DNA from: Pyrenochaeta sp. MPI-SDFR-AT-0127
Lineage: Eukaryota; Ascomycota; Dothideomycetes; Pleosporales; Cucurbitariaceae
Assembly: GCA_020747015.1 (NCBI GenBank)
Contig: JAGTJM010000041.1
Location: forward strand, 1 to 64,000
Direction: 5' to 3'
DNA: 64,000 nt
Shown here in pieces: positions 33,039-45,000 of the stretch; within the stretch, counting starts at the first letter, position 1; each line of letters begins with the position of its first letter. The notes beneath the pieces were generated by a model. It did no database searches. It saw only the letters and a list, made by a program, of their open reading frames with translations, and had not been told where the DNA came from. The position numbers and the translations under genes were made by a program.

Positions 33039-36000
33039 ATGCCGCACTTGCTGTCTGCGGACAATGGCGAGTCGAGCAGGAGTCGCAGCAGGCAGAGGGC
33101 CCGCACAGAAGTCGGCGAGCATCGGAGCATGTGGAACCGCCTGAGCCTGCAGAAGATTGGCTCGTGGCTCAAGAGGGACGAGGACGAGCCGCCACCACCA
33201 CCACCACTACTACCACTACTCCTCGGGAAAGCCGGCAAGCACGACGACGAGAGCAACAAGGAGAATGGCCGCCCGCACTCGAGTGGAGAGCACGCCTCAC
33301 GGGCCGCTGGGCTGCTGCATCGCAGAGGCAGCAGGAAGGTAGTCCCCGGCCTGCCCAGACCCCTGACTTTTAAGAGGATGAACAGTGAGAAGCGCGACAA
33401 GCTCCTCGAGGTGCCGCTTGTGGGCGAGCAGCGACGAGCAGCGTCAGCCGACCGCCGGGAATCCACCGTCACCAAGCGGAATCTTTCGCCCCCTCCGTTA
33501 TCCCTACCCTCCATGTCTGCGCCCGACGTCCTGAGTCCGCACGAGAGCGACGCCATGCAGAAATTGCTTCCAGAAACCACAATAGGCGGAGGGCCAGACT
33601 CAAACATTCCGGCAGGTGCTCGGCAAGTCGACTACACTCTGGACCAGCCTGAGGAGTACATGCCGGCGGGCGACGCCCCACCCGTCGACATGGAAGAAGC
33701 ATACTCGGAGCATGGCTCGCGCCGCTCAGTATCCGACATTGATGATCTGCGACTGCAGGAGGAGCTCGAAGCAAAGTGGATTCTAAATCTCAGTATGCAC
33801 TTCCGCGACATGTCAGACCGAGAAAAATTCTTCATCACCTATGCTGAAGAGCCCAACAAGTGGCGACGAGTCACCGTGTCCTGTGACTACCGCCAACTGG
33901 AGCCAGAGTCTCTGGAAGCCGACCTCAAGACCCTACACTATCAACGAGACAAGAGCGCAAGAATATACGAAGCCATCCGTGACTCCCTCCCAGATATCCA
34001 ATTCTACGACACGGTGACAAATCTCAAGCTCGAAACCTCGGACGGCCGCCTTCACGTCCACGTGACTGAAGACGTCAATGAGATTATTCCTTACCCGTCT
34101 ACCTCGGCCATCGACCATCTCGACTGCAGGCGCTTCAGGGAGAACGCAGTCGCCTTTGACTCTCACATCTCAGGCTTCGTCTACAAGGTATCTGTCAACA
34201 ATCGAGCATTTATCAAGAAGGAGATTCCAGGCCCGGACGCTGTCGAGGAGTTTCTCTACGAAATCAATGCACTGTCTAGTCTACAGTATTCAAAATCCGT
34301 CATCAGGTTCGAAGGCATCATTATTGACGAGCAAAACGAGTTGATCAAAGGGCTGTTGATCAGCTATGCCGAGCAAGGTGCGCTCGTGGACATGATTTAT
34401 GATTACAAGCCAACAGGTCAATTGCACTGGGAACGCCGCGAGAGGTGGGCACATCAAATCATCGAAGGCCTCTCAGAAATTCACGAAGCCGGGTTTGTGC
34501 AGGGCGACTTTACCCTGTCCAACATTGTCATCGACCACAATGACGATGCAAAAATCATCGACATCAACCGGCGTGGGTGTCCCGTCGGATGGGAGCCACC
34601 TGAGCTGGCCAAGCTTATCGAGAGTGGTCAGCGCATATCAATCTACATAGGCGTCAAGTCAGATCTCTACCAGCTCGGTATGGTGCTATGGGCACTTGCC
34701 GAGCAACAAGACGAGCCGGAGCGCCAGGATCGACCACTAACACGTACCCTGAACCGGCACAACTCTGATGTTCCAGAGTATTTCAAAGACATCATCAGGG
34801 CATGTTTGAGCGATAGTCCTCGCGGCCGCCCTTCCGCAGCGAATCTGCTCAAGAGGTTCCCCGAGCATGGGCAAGAACAAGCATCCAAGACGACCGTGAA
34901 ATCAAGGGAGAGTGTCTCAACGCACAGGAGCGACAAAGAGTACATCGACCCCGCTACAGCTGTGAACCTAGAAGATATCTCGCAGCATCGTCGCCACTCG
35001 CGAAATCAGTCATCGTTCGAAAATGTCAACGTACCATCCACAGAATACCCGGCGTCGTCTGGCTCCTACATCATTCCCAACGACAACAATGGGGACCGTG
35101 GCCGATCTCCTCACCCCCCAAGAAGCAACAGCAGAAACAGAACCAGTGATTGCTCGCCATACCCGGGCCATCGATCTGTCATGTCGCTCGACGACTCGGA
35201 ACTGGAAAATGAGCTGGCTAGTCTGCCTGCCAGCCGAGATACGAGATGGGAGCAAGTGTATGTTGACGGGGATACAAAACTCGTCCAGAGAGGATGTGGC
35301 GAGATTGGTGTCCACGATTTCGCAGCTCAAGAACCAAAAGACATATGTATCACGACCCCGCCTGGCGAGATGGACAGTTCCTTTCTAGCAAGCAAAACGT
35401 CTGACGACACACCCATGAGTCTGTCAATCACTGCTGGACTTCAGCCAGTCGAGCCGCAGCTCTCGCAGAGTGGCCTTGAAGAGCCACAAGACAAATCGCC
35501 ACACCATCGAGGTGTGGGTAACAAGGCATCCTTCAGCGACCGTGTACATCAACTCGCACAATCACAGAATCAGCATCAGACCCCCATTGACACACAATAT
35601 AATCACCACAGTCGGCACTCTCAATTACCAGACTCCACAACACTTGCCAACCTCGAACATGAATTGGCGATGGATTCATCTGTTCCTAGCTCCGCTGTAC
35701 CAACGCGAACAAATACCGGTTTCTCCATTTTCGACCGTCCGGAAGATACGAGAAGAGTTGGAACTGGTTTCTCGGTAGCGACAGGACACCACCTACCACT
35801 GCACCAAGATTCCGGCTTTGCAGAACCGGCGCGAGTATCATACGAAAGCGAGAGGATTCGACATAGCCTGGACGAAAGTATCCGAGATCTCAGGATGTCG
35901 AAAGAGGAGGAAGAAAGAATTAACGAGAGATTGTGGGACGAAAATGATGGCACAATGTTCGGTGAGGGTGTCCGTGGCGAACAGCTCATCATCAACAAGT

Positions 36001-36470
36001 CAGAGGAAATACCGATATATACAATCCCGGCATCGCCCCGGCAGCCATCCTCACAAATAAGCCCCTCGGTGTTACAGCCATTTACGCTCGGCGTAGGACC
36101 AGTCAATGTACTACGCGTTGCCGACGTTCAGGACAAGGCGCTAGAGGAGAAGGTATCGAACACGACAATTCGACCACCGAGCATTTTGATCCCCGAGTTC
36201 CACCATGGCGTCCCAAAGGCTATCAACTCTATCGATACTAGCCCTCCGATTACCACGCCTTCCACTGGCTCATCCCACGAGCAGATGTCATCTGCGAATG
36301 AAATTCAGCATCCATACTACGACATGGAATATATACCTAAATGCGATGAGAATAAGCAAGCGTCAGATGACCTCGCAGACTATCTCTCGCACTCCATTTC
36401 TTATTCACAACATAGCGATTATTACTCACAGAACAGCCAGCAGAGGGGGTTGCAAGAACCAAAAGTCTAA
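33039..36470 (+). CDS. Large protein with divergent protein-kinase domain
   Basis: Single exon of 1143 residues. Residues 1 to about 230 are low-complexity and basic, with a Pro run (DEPPPPPP). A conserved-looking block about 235-370 (EAKWILNLSMHFRDMSDREKFF) resembles an N-terminal module I cannot name. The kinase-like domain covers about 375-620: a candidate beta-3 lysine in NRAFIKKEI (about 392), an alpha-C glutamate in EEFLYEINAL, catalytic-loop segment GFVQGDFTLSNIVI in place of HRDxxxxN (Asp about 489 and Asn kept), DIN in place of DFG (about 508), then a helix-rich C-lobe (SDLYQLGMVLWALAE, ending SPRGRPSAANLL). The glycine-rich loop is not evident. The tail, about 640-1143, is disordered and rich in Ser, His and Gln. 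The C-lobe and the retained Lys/Asp/Asn/Asp set argue for a kinase fold; activity is uncertain. Substrate and pathway are unknown. Confidence 0.85.
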   Translation: MPHLLSADNGESSRSRSRQRARTEVGEHRSMWNRLSLQKIGSWLKRDEDEPPPPPPLLPLLLGKAGKHDDESNKENGRPHSSGEHASRAAGLLHRRGSRKVVPGLPRPLTFKRMNSEKRDKLLEVPLVGEQRRAASADRRESTVTKRNLSPPPLSLPSMSAPDVLSPHESDAMQKLLPETTIGGGPDSNIPAGARQVDYTLDQPEEYMPAGDAPPVDMEEAYSEHGSRRSVSDIDDLRLQEELEAKWILNLSMHFRDMSDREKFFITYAEEPNKWRRVTVSCDYRQLEPESLEADLKTLHYQRDKSARIYEAIRDSLPDIQFYDTVTNLKLETSDGRLHVHVTEDVNEIIPYPSTSAIDHLDCRRFRENAVAFDSHISGFVYKVSVNNRAFIKKEIPGPDAVEEFLYEINALSSLQYSKSVIRFEGIIIDEQNELIKGLLISYAEQGALVDMIYDYKPTGQLHWERRERWAHQIIEGLSEIHEAGFVQGDFTLSNIVIDHNDDAKIIDINRRGCPVGWEPPELAKLIESGQRISIYIGVKSDLYQLGMVLWALAEQQDEPERQDRPLTRTLNRHNSDVPEYFKDIIRACLSDSPRGRPSAANLLKRFPEHGQEQASKTTVKSRESVSTHRSDKEYIDPATAVNLEDISQHRRHSRNQSSFENVNVPSTEYPASSGSYIIPNDNNGDRGRSPHPPRSNSRNRTSDCSPYPGHRSVMSLDDSELENELASLPASRDTRWEQVYVDGDTKLVQRGCGEIGVHDFAAQEPKDICITTPPGEMDSSFLASKTSDDTPMSLSITAGLQPVEPQLSQSGLEEPQDKSPHHRGVGNKASFSDRVHQLAQSQNQHQTPIDTQYNHHSRHSQLPDSTTLANLEHELAMDSSVPSSAVPTRTNTGFSIFDRPEDTRRVGTGFSVATGHHLPLHQDSGFAEPARVSYESERIRHSLDESIRDLRMSKEEEERINERLWDENDGTMFGEGVRGEQLIINKSEEIPIYTIPASPRQPSSQISPSVLQPFTLGVGPVNVLRVADVQDKALEEKVSNTTIRPPSILIPEFHHGVPKAINSIDTSPPITTPSTGSSHEQMSSANEIQHPYYDMEYIPKCDENKQASDDLADYLSHSISYSQHSDYYSQNSQQRGLQEPKV

Positions 36471-38596
36471 ATCATCCAATTACAGGGAGCGAGTAGGGCG
36501 TTATACCTTTATATTCGCATTCAATGTTCTGTTTACATATCATGCCCTGTTGTGGCTTCACTGATACATTTTTTAACTCTTCTATTGTCACTGAGCGTTT
36601 TCATCTACTGGGTTTGGTCTAGTCCCTTTGCATTTACTATTCATGACGGCCACTGTAAGATCTCCTTTTGCGGATTGCTTGATTAGGGAAGGTTTGGTAT
36701 TTTATTTCTTTCTTGTACTGCATGGAATGGGTTTGCCTTGTTTGATAGCGTTACAGGTTTGGATGGGATTTGGATAAGAGCAGGATACCAGGTTCGCATT
36801 CGTTAGCGCTTTGATTTGCAATTTATTCAAGTTCGACATCCCCCTCCTATCTATCCTTCTCGCGATCGCTGTGTGATGACAACGCAAGGCACTACTAGGC
36901 TGGATGCTATGCGAATAAATGCAACCCATGTGGAGTCGTGTATATCGTTGAGAATCTACAAATGAGGCGCAAAAGGAAAAACCACAATCTGGTCTCTTTT
37001 CTTCATGTCTCCTGTCCTGAGACATCCGTTTAACTCTTTTGCATTCAACGAGTAACATGGAGACGACGGCGATGAAGAGCGAAGGCTGGGCCAATACAAT
37101 GACCGATATTCTGCGAGACGATAGGATCCGCTACAACTCTTCAAGGGCTTGGACGGAATGAGACTTGTGGATGCCAAAGATCGTGCAAAAACCTGTAACC
37201 TCCCAGTATTGAACTAGTGAGATTCGATTCTACTGCTCATAACAATCGACCCCAACTGTTACAGGAAGAGGCGTCCTGACCATACTCTTTTGATGCCATT
37301 TCATATCAGTAAACACTCGCGTAGATGCCAAAGACTTTACATATCACATTTGGCATTCCATTGTTGTTGACTGTTCTCAGTCTTTCCTTGAATTCATTTG
37401 CAAAGTGGGCCAACATATTGCTAGCCTGAACCGCTATGGCAGCTTAGTTGGCAGATCCGAGATTATTAAATCCTACAAAAGGCCAGCCACATTGAACGAG
37501 AAATATTTCTGCAAATAGTGCTGGTCGCAGCGAGAAAGCTGAATCATTCATTTCGAGTTGGTCCCTATGGCCAATCCTACAGTGTAAAGGTGGTAAACAA
37601 TGGACTGGCGATTCAATTCCTGTGCTACCATATTATGTACATCCACATGCATGTCGAGAGAATTCTGTAGCTCATCGCTTAGCGTTGTGTATAAAACTTT
37701 ACTCCCATCGCCGGTTGAAACTAGCTCCCTACTCATCGATCGAGTGCAGCAGGTTTTCAACGACAACACTCCGAACGGAAACGTACTCACGCGCTCCCCC
37801 GAGTCCTTCGGGACAATTTGCATGGTTGAGGACGTCACGTACAGGCTGAATGGCGTAAGTGTTACTGCTCCGATACACTTGCACGGGCATCCGGGGGATC
37901 GACATGCCGGACGAACAGATCAAGTATCTTTCCCTCTGTACGTTAAAGCACCTGTTAAATGGTAGTATTTGTGACTATGATTCGATATGGTTTAAACTCA
38001 AGGAGCCTTTGGGAGAAAAGCTTTGGTACAATACAGCCATATCATGCATGGGAGGATTTTCGATGTATCCAAAGTTCAAGAAGTGTTATAAAATAATCGA
38101 TACATCGTCTTGCTGAAGACTAAGATAGGAAGGTATAATACTACTTCAGGTTTCCAACCTGAACTAACAGTGTTCTCCACACCTTTGGGCGAACACGAAG
38201 CTCTAGTGAATATTAGCGGACCAAATGATGCATTCACATAAGTAGCACATGATAATATATGAACGCTTTACACCAACTCCTAACGTCAAGCTTTCTGAAA
38301 ACTGCACAGCTATTTCTACGCGACTTGCGGGGTTATATTGCAAGTCATGACCGGCTTCACCAATCGGCTCGGTTGCGGGGATTTCAATTCGGCACTTATG
38401 GCTGGGGGTTCCACATAGTCTACTATATTCGGAACCATGGTGGCGGCCCCATGTCCATTCCACCAACAGAGGTCTGGCAGGCACAGAATACTAATATACG
38501 AGGTAAAGGGATTAGTGCAGCGGTCGCAGGAAAAATGGGCACCGAAACGGGTCGGAACATGGAGTAGGTCGAACAGAGGTATATGACTGGGCGGGT
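36471..38596. other. Intergenic region, no gene supported
   Basis: AT-leaning DNA between the kinase-like gene and the GH16 gene. Around 37548-37965 both strands are open for about 100 codons (37548-37838 on - and 37600-37965 on +), but neither matches a family I know and I did not accept them. Confidence 0.45.
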
Positions 38597-38604
38597 TATA
38601 AATA
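38597..38604 (+). promoter_or_regulatory. TATA box of GH16 gene
   Basis: TATAAATA, 65 bases before the ATG at 38669. Sequence and spacing fit a core promoter of a regulated secreted-enzyme gene. Confidence 0.5.
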
Positions 38605-38668
38605 TGGTCATGTACTGCCATCCACCTCAATCAGACGTTGAAGTTGCCTTCAGAACACACTGTACAGG

Positions 38669-39611
38669 ATGCATTTTATTTCCATCATTGCAGCATTCCT
38701 GCTCACTACCATATCCGCGTCACCACACACCAAACGTGCAACAACTCTGATTCCCAAGACTGTCTTCGACAACACTGCAAATCTCGAGCAATACTTTACA
38801 TACAATTACCCTTGGGGCGGCAACACGCACAATGGTTAGTCTTTTATCCTTGCACTGACTTTGTCAACTACAGCTAAGTGTGGCACCCAACCAATGCAGG
38901 CGCAGCACGCATGGACAAGGCCCATGTTTCAATCTCCTCTCCAGGGGTCTTGACCATCACTGCACAGCGCGTCTCCGGTCAACCGCCAGCAACACATGGT
39001 GGAAATCAGATTGCCATCAACTACCTCTCTGGAGCCATAGGCGCAAAGCAACTTTTTAGGGTTCCTGCCTCTGGCGGCTTGGTTTTCAGCGCCTCTTTCC
39101 AAGCAACTACAACCAAAGGAACGTGGCCCGCGTTCTGGCTCACTGGCTCCCAGACCTGGCCGCCAGAAGTCGACATGGCAGAGTGGAAAGGCAGTGGCAA
39201 GATCAGCTTCAACACATTCAACTCGAGCACCTCGGTATCGGCGAGAGACATCAACTACCCCAACCCAGGGCAATGGCACGACGTCAGGTGTCAGTTGAGG
39301 GATAATGGCGGGGGTATTGTTCAGGTCAAGTATTTCTTCGATGGGGTCGAAGTGACGACACATTATGGGAAAGACTACGTGGGGAAGCCGCTGTGGCTGT
39401 AAGTGAAGAGTCCACAAAAAGGGCAGATACAAAGAAGTGGTTGGACCAACTGACTGTTTGGCAGGATAATCAATCTGCAGATGGAAGGAAGCAGCGGGTC
39501 ACCAGGGCCAACTTCGAGTCAGTTTCAAAGTCCTAGTCTGAGATGCACAGCTGACGTTTTTGAACAGACACTGCATTTTCGGTCCGGAACTTGTTGGTGA
39601 CGACACTATAG
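38669..39611 (+). CDS. Secreted GH16-family glycoside hydrolase
   Basis: Endo-acting beta-glucanase or transglycosidase fold of family GH16, likely acting on cell-wall or plant beta-glucans outside the cell. Exons 38669-38834, 38900-39398, 39465-39517 and 39568-39611 give 253 residues and all junctions keep frame. A signal peptide (MHFISIIAAFLLTTISA) is followed by a Kex2-type KR at residues 22-23. The core is a beta-sandwich with NGAARM early, GTWPAFWLTG, and the catalytic motif ExDxxE as EVDMAE (Glu145, Asp147, Glu150; nucleophile and acid/base by family rule), then GQWHDVR, FFDGVEV and LIINLQMEG. It is small and has no carbohydrate-binding or GPI module. Substrate specificity cannot be read. 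The last exon is short (44 nt) and the least certain part. The gene end faces the DUF1774 gene (convergent). Confidence 0.9.
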
Positions 39612-40037
39612 ACATGCTTCAGATATGTTCAACAAGCTAAACATGGGGTTTCATACGTGCTATTCGATACGAAGTTGTAGTAGGGTATCTTGGCAGTGTT
39701 CTGAAATACTATACCAAACGAAAGTACGGAAAATACCAAGAGTCCTCTGCCTCTGCCTCTACTCAATCTTAACGAAATATCCATGCTATTATGCTTCAAG
39801 AGACTCTGAAACGCAATGGCGGCCGAGCGAAATATGCCGATACCTGCCGAACGCTGATCTGAGCTAACAACACTCCCTTGCTGCACCGTTCCACTGAGAA
39901 GGAAACAACTTGTCCCCATCATTGGCCTACCCCCTCCACCCAAAACATACTTAATCTCACCGCACCGCAGATTATCATTTTATTTGGTTGGCACTTTCCG
40001 TAGTATCCCCTTCTTATGAAGAGATACATGTATCAAG
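39612..40037. other. Convergent 3' region of GH16 and DUF1774 genes
   Basis: About 425 bases holding both 3' untranslated regions. No gene seen. Confidence 0.55.
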
Positions 40038-41005
40038 TTACTCATCAGCCAAAAGTGGGGCCCTCTCACGGTCCTCAGAGACGATCTGGCCGCGGGGGAA
40101 GGGGTCGCGGCCAAGCAGACCAGGTACACCGACGGCAAGCGACAGGAAGAAGAGGAGACCGCCAACGGTAAAGGCAAAGATCCATTGCAGTTGGAGAACA
40201 TGTGGTTTTGTGAGGAACTGTCCGACGCCGGTAGCTAGAGGGTGTATTAGCTGTGGTGTTTTGTGACTTGATAAAGAAAGAGAGGTAACTTACAGAATGA
40301 GAGAACAGACAAGGCGAATCCAATGGTATAGTCCTTGTAAGCAGCGAGGAAGAAGAGGCCGTAGCCGAGCCAACCCCAAATGAAGACATTGGCAACGATT
40401 CTCGCAGCCAAATGGTTCGAGTGCACTGCAATGGCACCGACCCAGTACAATGCAACAAAGTTCCAGGCCAGCGGACCGCTCACGGTACCAATGTGGATCA
40501 GACGCGGGGTGGTGCTGTGGCGGAAATAGGCAAAACTCAGGTTGAAGAAGTTGACTACAATGAGGAGCTCAGCGAGCCAGTAGTGGTCGCGTACCCATAG
40601 ATTGATGAATCCAAAGAGCAGGAGGTTGTTTGCGACAAAATGGCTTCCAATGTTGGCGGCTGCGTTGACATAGACGGTGTTGGAGGCGTAGAGCGAGTAC
40701 GAGTAGAAGAGCTGTAGGACGAAGAGGACAATCCAGTAGATGGAGGTGATGATGCTGCTCTGTCTAAAAGGCGTAGGGTGGTTGTGCTGCCAGAACCTGC
40801 CATGCCAGGTGTGGCCATGGCCGTGGCGGTCTCCCTCTTCGGGCTTGTTGAAGTTGTAGTAGAAGGCCGTGACGAGCAGCAGCAGGTAGGAGAGCGCCGT
40901 GGTGATCTTGTACAGCAAGATGGATCGCGACGAGAATTCATCGCGACGGGAGAAGGGATTCAGGCCGTGGCCATTGCCGTTGGGGGCGGAGGCTGGTTCA
41001 GACAT
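40038..41005 (-). CDS. DUF1774 fungal multi-pass membrane protein
   Basis: Membrane protein of the fungal DUF1774 family, of unknown function. Exons 41005-40294 and 40234-40038 (59-nt intron, GTAAGT donor) give 302 residues. After a short hydrophilic start (MSEPASAPNGNGHG) come about seven or eight hydrophobic segments, among them ITTALSYLLLLVTAFYY, SIYWIVLFVLQLFYSYSLY, LAELLIVVNFFNLSFAYF, FVALYWVGAIAV, VFIWGWLGYGLFFLAAY and, in exon 2, WIFAFTVGGLLFFLSLAVGV. A His-rich loop (RHGHGHTWHGRFWQHNH) follows the first helix. The C-terminus ends with an acidic cytosolic-type tail (SEDRERAPLLADE) containing a possible dileucine sorting signal. Location is probably an endomembrane; this is inference. 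Confidence 0.88.
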
Positions 41006-42027
41006 TGCGATGGCGGCTGGCTGGCTGGCTGGCTGGCTGGCTGGAAGCTGTGCCTGTGGAGGGGAGGGGGTGAATGGTAGGGAGGAGTTGGAGACGGGGG
41101 AAGAGGAAGGGGATACGAGGGATCAAGAGCAGTTTTGTAGCGCCTTCGTTGCCCGCTCAAACCACGAAACCACGCAAAGTTTGGTAGCCAGCTTGACACG
41201 GGCTGGGAGCCAAGTACCTAAATAAGCAGGCCCGGGGTCACGCCATACGCGTGTCTGCAGTCAAGGCGAATGGGCAAGGACAAATGTACGTCATTTGAGG
41301 GATTCTGCAACACGCATGGCAAAAGCGAAGGGTCCAAGCTCCACCCCGCTCAACACCACCTTGTCCCCATGATGGCTTTGGGTGCCAGCAATTGGCCCAA
41401 CACGGCTCGCTCGTCCCTGTTACGGCTTGTGACAGCGATCCTGCACCTTTACTGCGGCACAGATGCGGGGACTGCGTTAGTCTGGGAGCCCCGCAATGCC
41501 GACGGGACCCCCATTGACCATGGCAGGGCGCTTAGCGAGCCATTGCAGACATGGGCGGCGAGGTCCCCACGACTCGACATGGCTCGAGGCATTCCTATAC
41601 CAGGCCCAGTCGTGGGCGACCAGAATGGCTGTGAGACAGCATCACATTTGCCAACTTGGAATGTGGGTAAAAGAGAATGCCATTCGCCCCGCCAATCGCG
41701 CAACACCGTGTCCTGGGTATCTTTGAAAGGAGCGCAAGCTAGGTAAATTACAATCATACTATGGGCGAATACGCCATTACTGCCTGGTCTTGTCAAGCCA
41801 CACCACTGTAACTCCAACATGTCCACTACCCTAGCCAATGTAATCCTTTGAGAAACGCTCGACCAATCAACGCCAAACCGGCTATCATCCAACTGCTCTA
41901 GTCCCCGCCCCTTGCACGAGCCGACAATACCCAGCAAGAAGACGCAATCCCTTCAAATCATCGTCATTCCAAACTGCTTCCCTCTAGGCAGCACGCCTTG
42001 CAACCTCAGACCAAAGCCCAAAGGTCT
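41006..42027. other. Region upstream of DUF1774 gene and downstream of Hos3
   Basis: About 1 kb. Both neighbours are on the minus strand, so it holds the DUF1774 promoter and leader and the Hos3 3' end. Frames at 41270-41746 (+) and 41937-41449 (-) overlap each other and lack protein character. Confidence 0.5.
41017..41044 (-). repeat. CTGG tetranucleotide repeat in DUF1774 leader
   Basis: Seven CTGG copies (CCAG on the coding strand), beginning 12 bases upstream of the DUF1774 start codon, so probably inside the 5' untranslated region. Confidence 0.85.
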
Positions 42028-45000
42028 CTAGTGGGCAGGCGTGTCGGGAACCTCCCAAATATCTTGGACCTTCTCCTCTTGCTTGACGTCCAATACGGCA
42101 GCTTGTTGCCCAGCCAACATACTCGATGTTGTGCCATGGCTCGCTGACACTGCGTTGCTATTTGATGCAAATGGAATCATCCCATTCGCCGTGAATACTG
42201 GCAGATCCTGTCTTTTGCTTGCAGGCGACATTGGTCGAGACCCTGTCGTCGACGTAGGTGCAGTAGAGGCGTTTGAGGGAACCCATTGCAAGGGCACAGC
42301 ATTCTGTGCATCTACAGCAGTACTTGCCTGGCCCTCAACGGGTGGAGCTGCGCCAAAGCTCCGACTTGTGTAGTTAACAAACTGAGGAATGCTCGATGGT
42401 GGCGGAGGCGGAGGAGTATCCGCTCGAAGCGGCGGAGAAATGGCGGGCGAAGGCTGAGTCACCGTGACAAACGATGGCTTCGGGAGCTGCTCTCGAAGCT
42501 GTTCAGGTGTCATAGCCATGTCTTTTAACTCAGTCGGTGGCTCCAAGACCCCGCCAGAGGTACGACGATCCGCTGCTGCCGGTTCAACTGCATTTCCGGC
42601 TTCCTGGGGAGCGTGTGGTAGTGTGGGCGGCGCCACGAGTGAAGCCGACTCCGGTTGAACGGGCTGAGGCTGCTCAAGAGGGGCATTGGCTGCGCTTTGT
42701 ACCTTTGGAGATTCAGGCAATGCTTTTGTCTCGACCGGTGATGCAGGCTTTGATGCCTTGGAGGAACGGCCAGGGCCTCTCTTGGCCGTTGCTGGCTTCG
42801 CAGCTGTCTTGGTAGCAGTAGATGTTGTACGGGAGGCAGGCGCTTTTCGTGTTGTAGCCTTTGTGGTAGCTTTCTTTGATGCTTCTGCCGCCTTTTGCTT
42901 CTCTTCTTTCTCCCGTTCACGAGCCTCGTACTCCTCTCTGGTCGGCATCTTCAGAGTAATGCGCTTCAAACCTGAAGTAAGAGCATCTACATCATCGTTC
43001 TCCTTGCCTTTCGCTGTGGCGTTTTTGCTTGCCATGTTTGATGGTATTCTTGGTACCGGCGGTCGTTGTGTGGCACGTGAGGTTGCAGTACTCGCAGGTA
43101 TTCTGGCCTTCTTCACTGGTACGTTATTAGAAGGAGCTGTTGTTGGCGCTACACTCCGTCTGCTCGTTGCCACGCTTGGTCCACGACTAACATTCCTATC
43201 GCCAATAGACGATACGCTTGAAGCGATGCTCATTCGGCGTGAGACAGAGCGAGCTGGCGCAGAAGGTTCGACAGAAGCCAGAGGAAAATCCGCAATCGTC
43301 TTGCGCCTGCTAGCCCTTGATTCTGCACGAAGTGATGCTTTTTCATCGTCAGAGCCTGGCTCAGCATATGTAGGTGCAGCTTTGCGACCACGCAGCTGCC
43401 TCCCTGACACATCGATGTGGGTGGAAGATAGTGCCGGCGCAGGCAACTTCTCTTTCTTTAGCTTCTGCTCCGCCAAGTCTTCCGGCTTGTGGCTGCGGGT
43501 TTGTCGATCTGAAGGAATCAACAACTTGCTCAGAGCATGTGCCGCAGTTGCCCAATCGACATCTGGAGGAGGTGGCGTTGGCGCTCGAGAGGGACTGGCT
43601 GTATATCGTCCGGAGAGAGAACGGCTTAGCTTTGAGGGATCTACAACCTTGGCAGCAAATGATTGCGTAGGAGAAGAAAAGTGTGATGGCGCTCCAGTTC
43701 GTGGCTTCTTCGGAGCGACTGCTGGTGGAGGACTCACAAGATTCTCCAACTCAGACAGCTGGGATGCGTGCCACCAGAATGGATCATAGGTGACAGGCGT
43801 GGGCTCAGCCTCAACCGAATTCATGAGTACATCATCATCGTTGATACTCAACCCACCGAGTCGCTGACGCATATCGAAGGCGAGGCCTTTGGCTGGCTTT
43901 GGATCGCTCCATACTTGGCCGTCACATAGACCGCTCAGGTGGCTGAGAACTCCGCTGGCAAGCGCCCTGTCGCTGTAACCGCCTTCTAAGACTGAGATAA
44001 CGCGACCATCTACAGCTGTACCTTCCTCTTCAGCCAAACGAACGACATCCCGGGTGAAACGAGCATAGAATTCGGTGGGTACGTTGACAGAATGGCGCTG
44101 CATACCTGCAGTCTCCCATTCGCTGGCGTCAAAGCCGGCAGATAAGAAGATGGCGGCTTTTGGAGTGGGATGATTGGGTGTGGTGCGCAACCGATTCGTG
44201 TGGTGCTGGAGATACTGGCGCGTCTTCTCCAGCAGCATCGAGTACTTTTCTTCGTAAATAGCCCAGAACTGTTCGGTGGTCTTCCATGGCTGTAGATGCA
44301 CGTTCCAGATAGATTGTCCATGTGCATTGTCGATGCACAGACTCGCGGCCTGGACTTTGTCGTCGTCGCCATCCTCACACGGATACGAATTGATATCGTG
44401 CAAGCTAAAGTACCCAATTGATGTCTTCTTCCAGTTGGGCGTGTTCTTTGACATGTTTTGTACTTTCTTGTTTCGCGCCCATGTGATGGCCTGAGAGCCG
44501 TCTCCGTGATGCAGATCAAAGTCGATGATTGCGGCATGTGTAAGTCCGTAGTTCATCATGGCGTGCTCAATGCCGACATGAACATTGTTCAGCCAGCAGA
44601 ATCCAGAGGGAAAGTCATCGGAGCAATGGTGCCCAGGGGGTCGAATGCAGACGAATGCACGTGAAGGGCCGTTGCCCATGCTTGTACTTTGGAATACTGC
44701 ATCTACTGCATCCAAAACACCCCCAAGAGCACCTTGGAAGGCGTTCATGGACTCGGGACAGAGATACAGGTCGCCTGCATGGAGTTCCTTTTTGGCTGCT
44801 TGTCCAGGCAAGGAAGGCGCATCCCTGGCCAACTCCTTACCTGTCGTTGCTAGCTTTCTCTCTGCGTTGTCGCATAGCGACTTTAGCTCGTGCATCCAGC
44901 CTGTGCCGTGCACGTTGGTCACGACCTGGGAGGTGACATCTACGAGTCGCGATGTCTTGCGGATCTTGAAGGGTATGCGCTCAGGAGGATTGTGATGTGG

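Noticed and set aside
31734..33122. Overlapping frames of 80-218 codons on both strands
   Set aside because: Caused by C/T-skewed sequence upstream of the kinase-like gene; low complexity and mutually overlapping.
42686..43789. 367-codon plus-strand frame
   Set aside because: It lies wholly opposite the low-complexity tail of HOS3 and reflects that tail's biased composition; no domain of its own.
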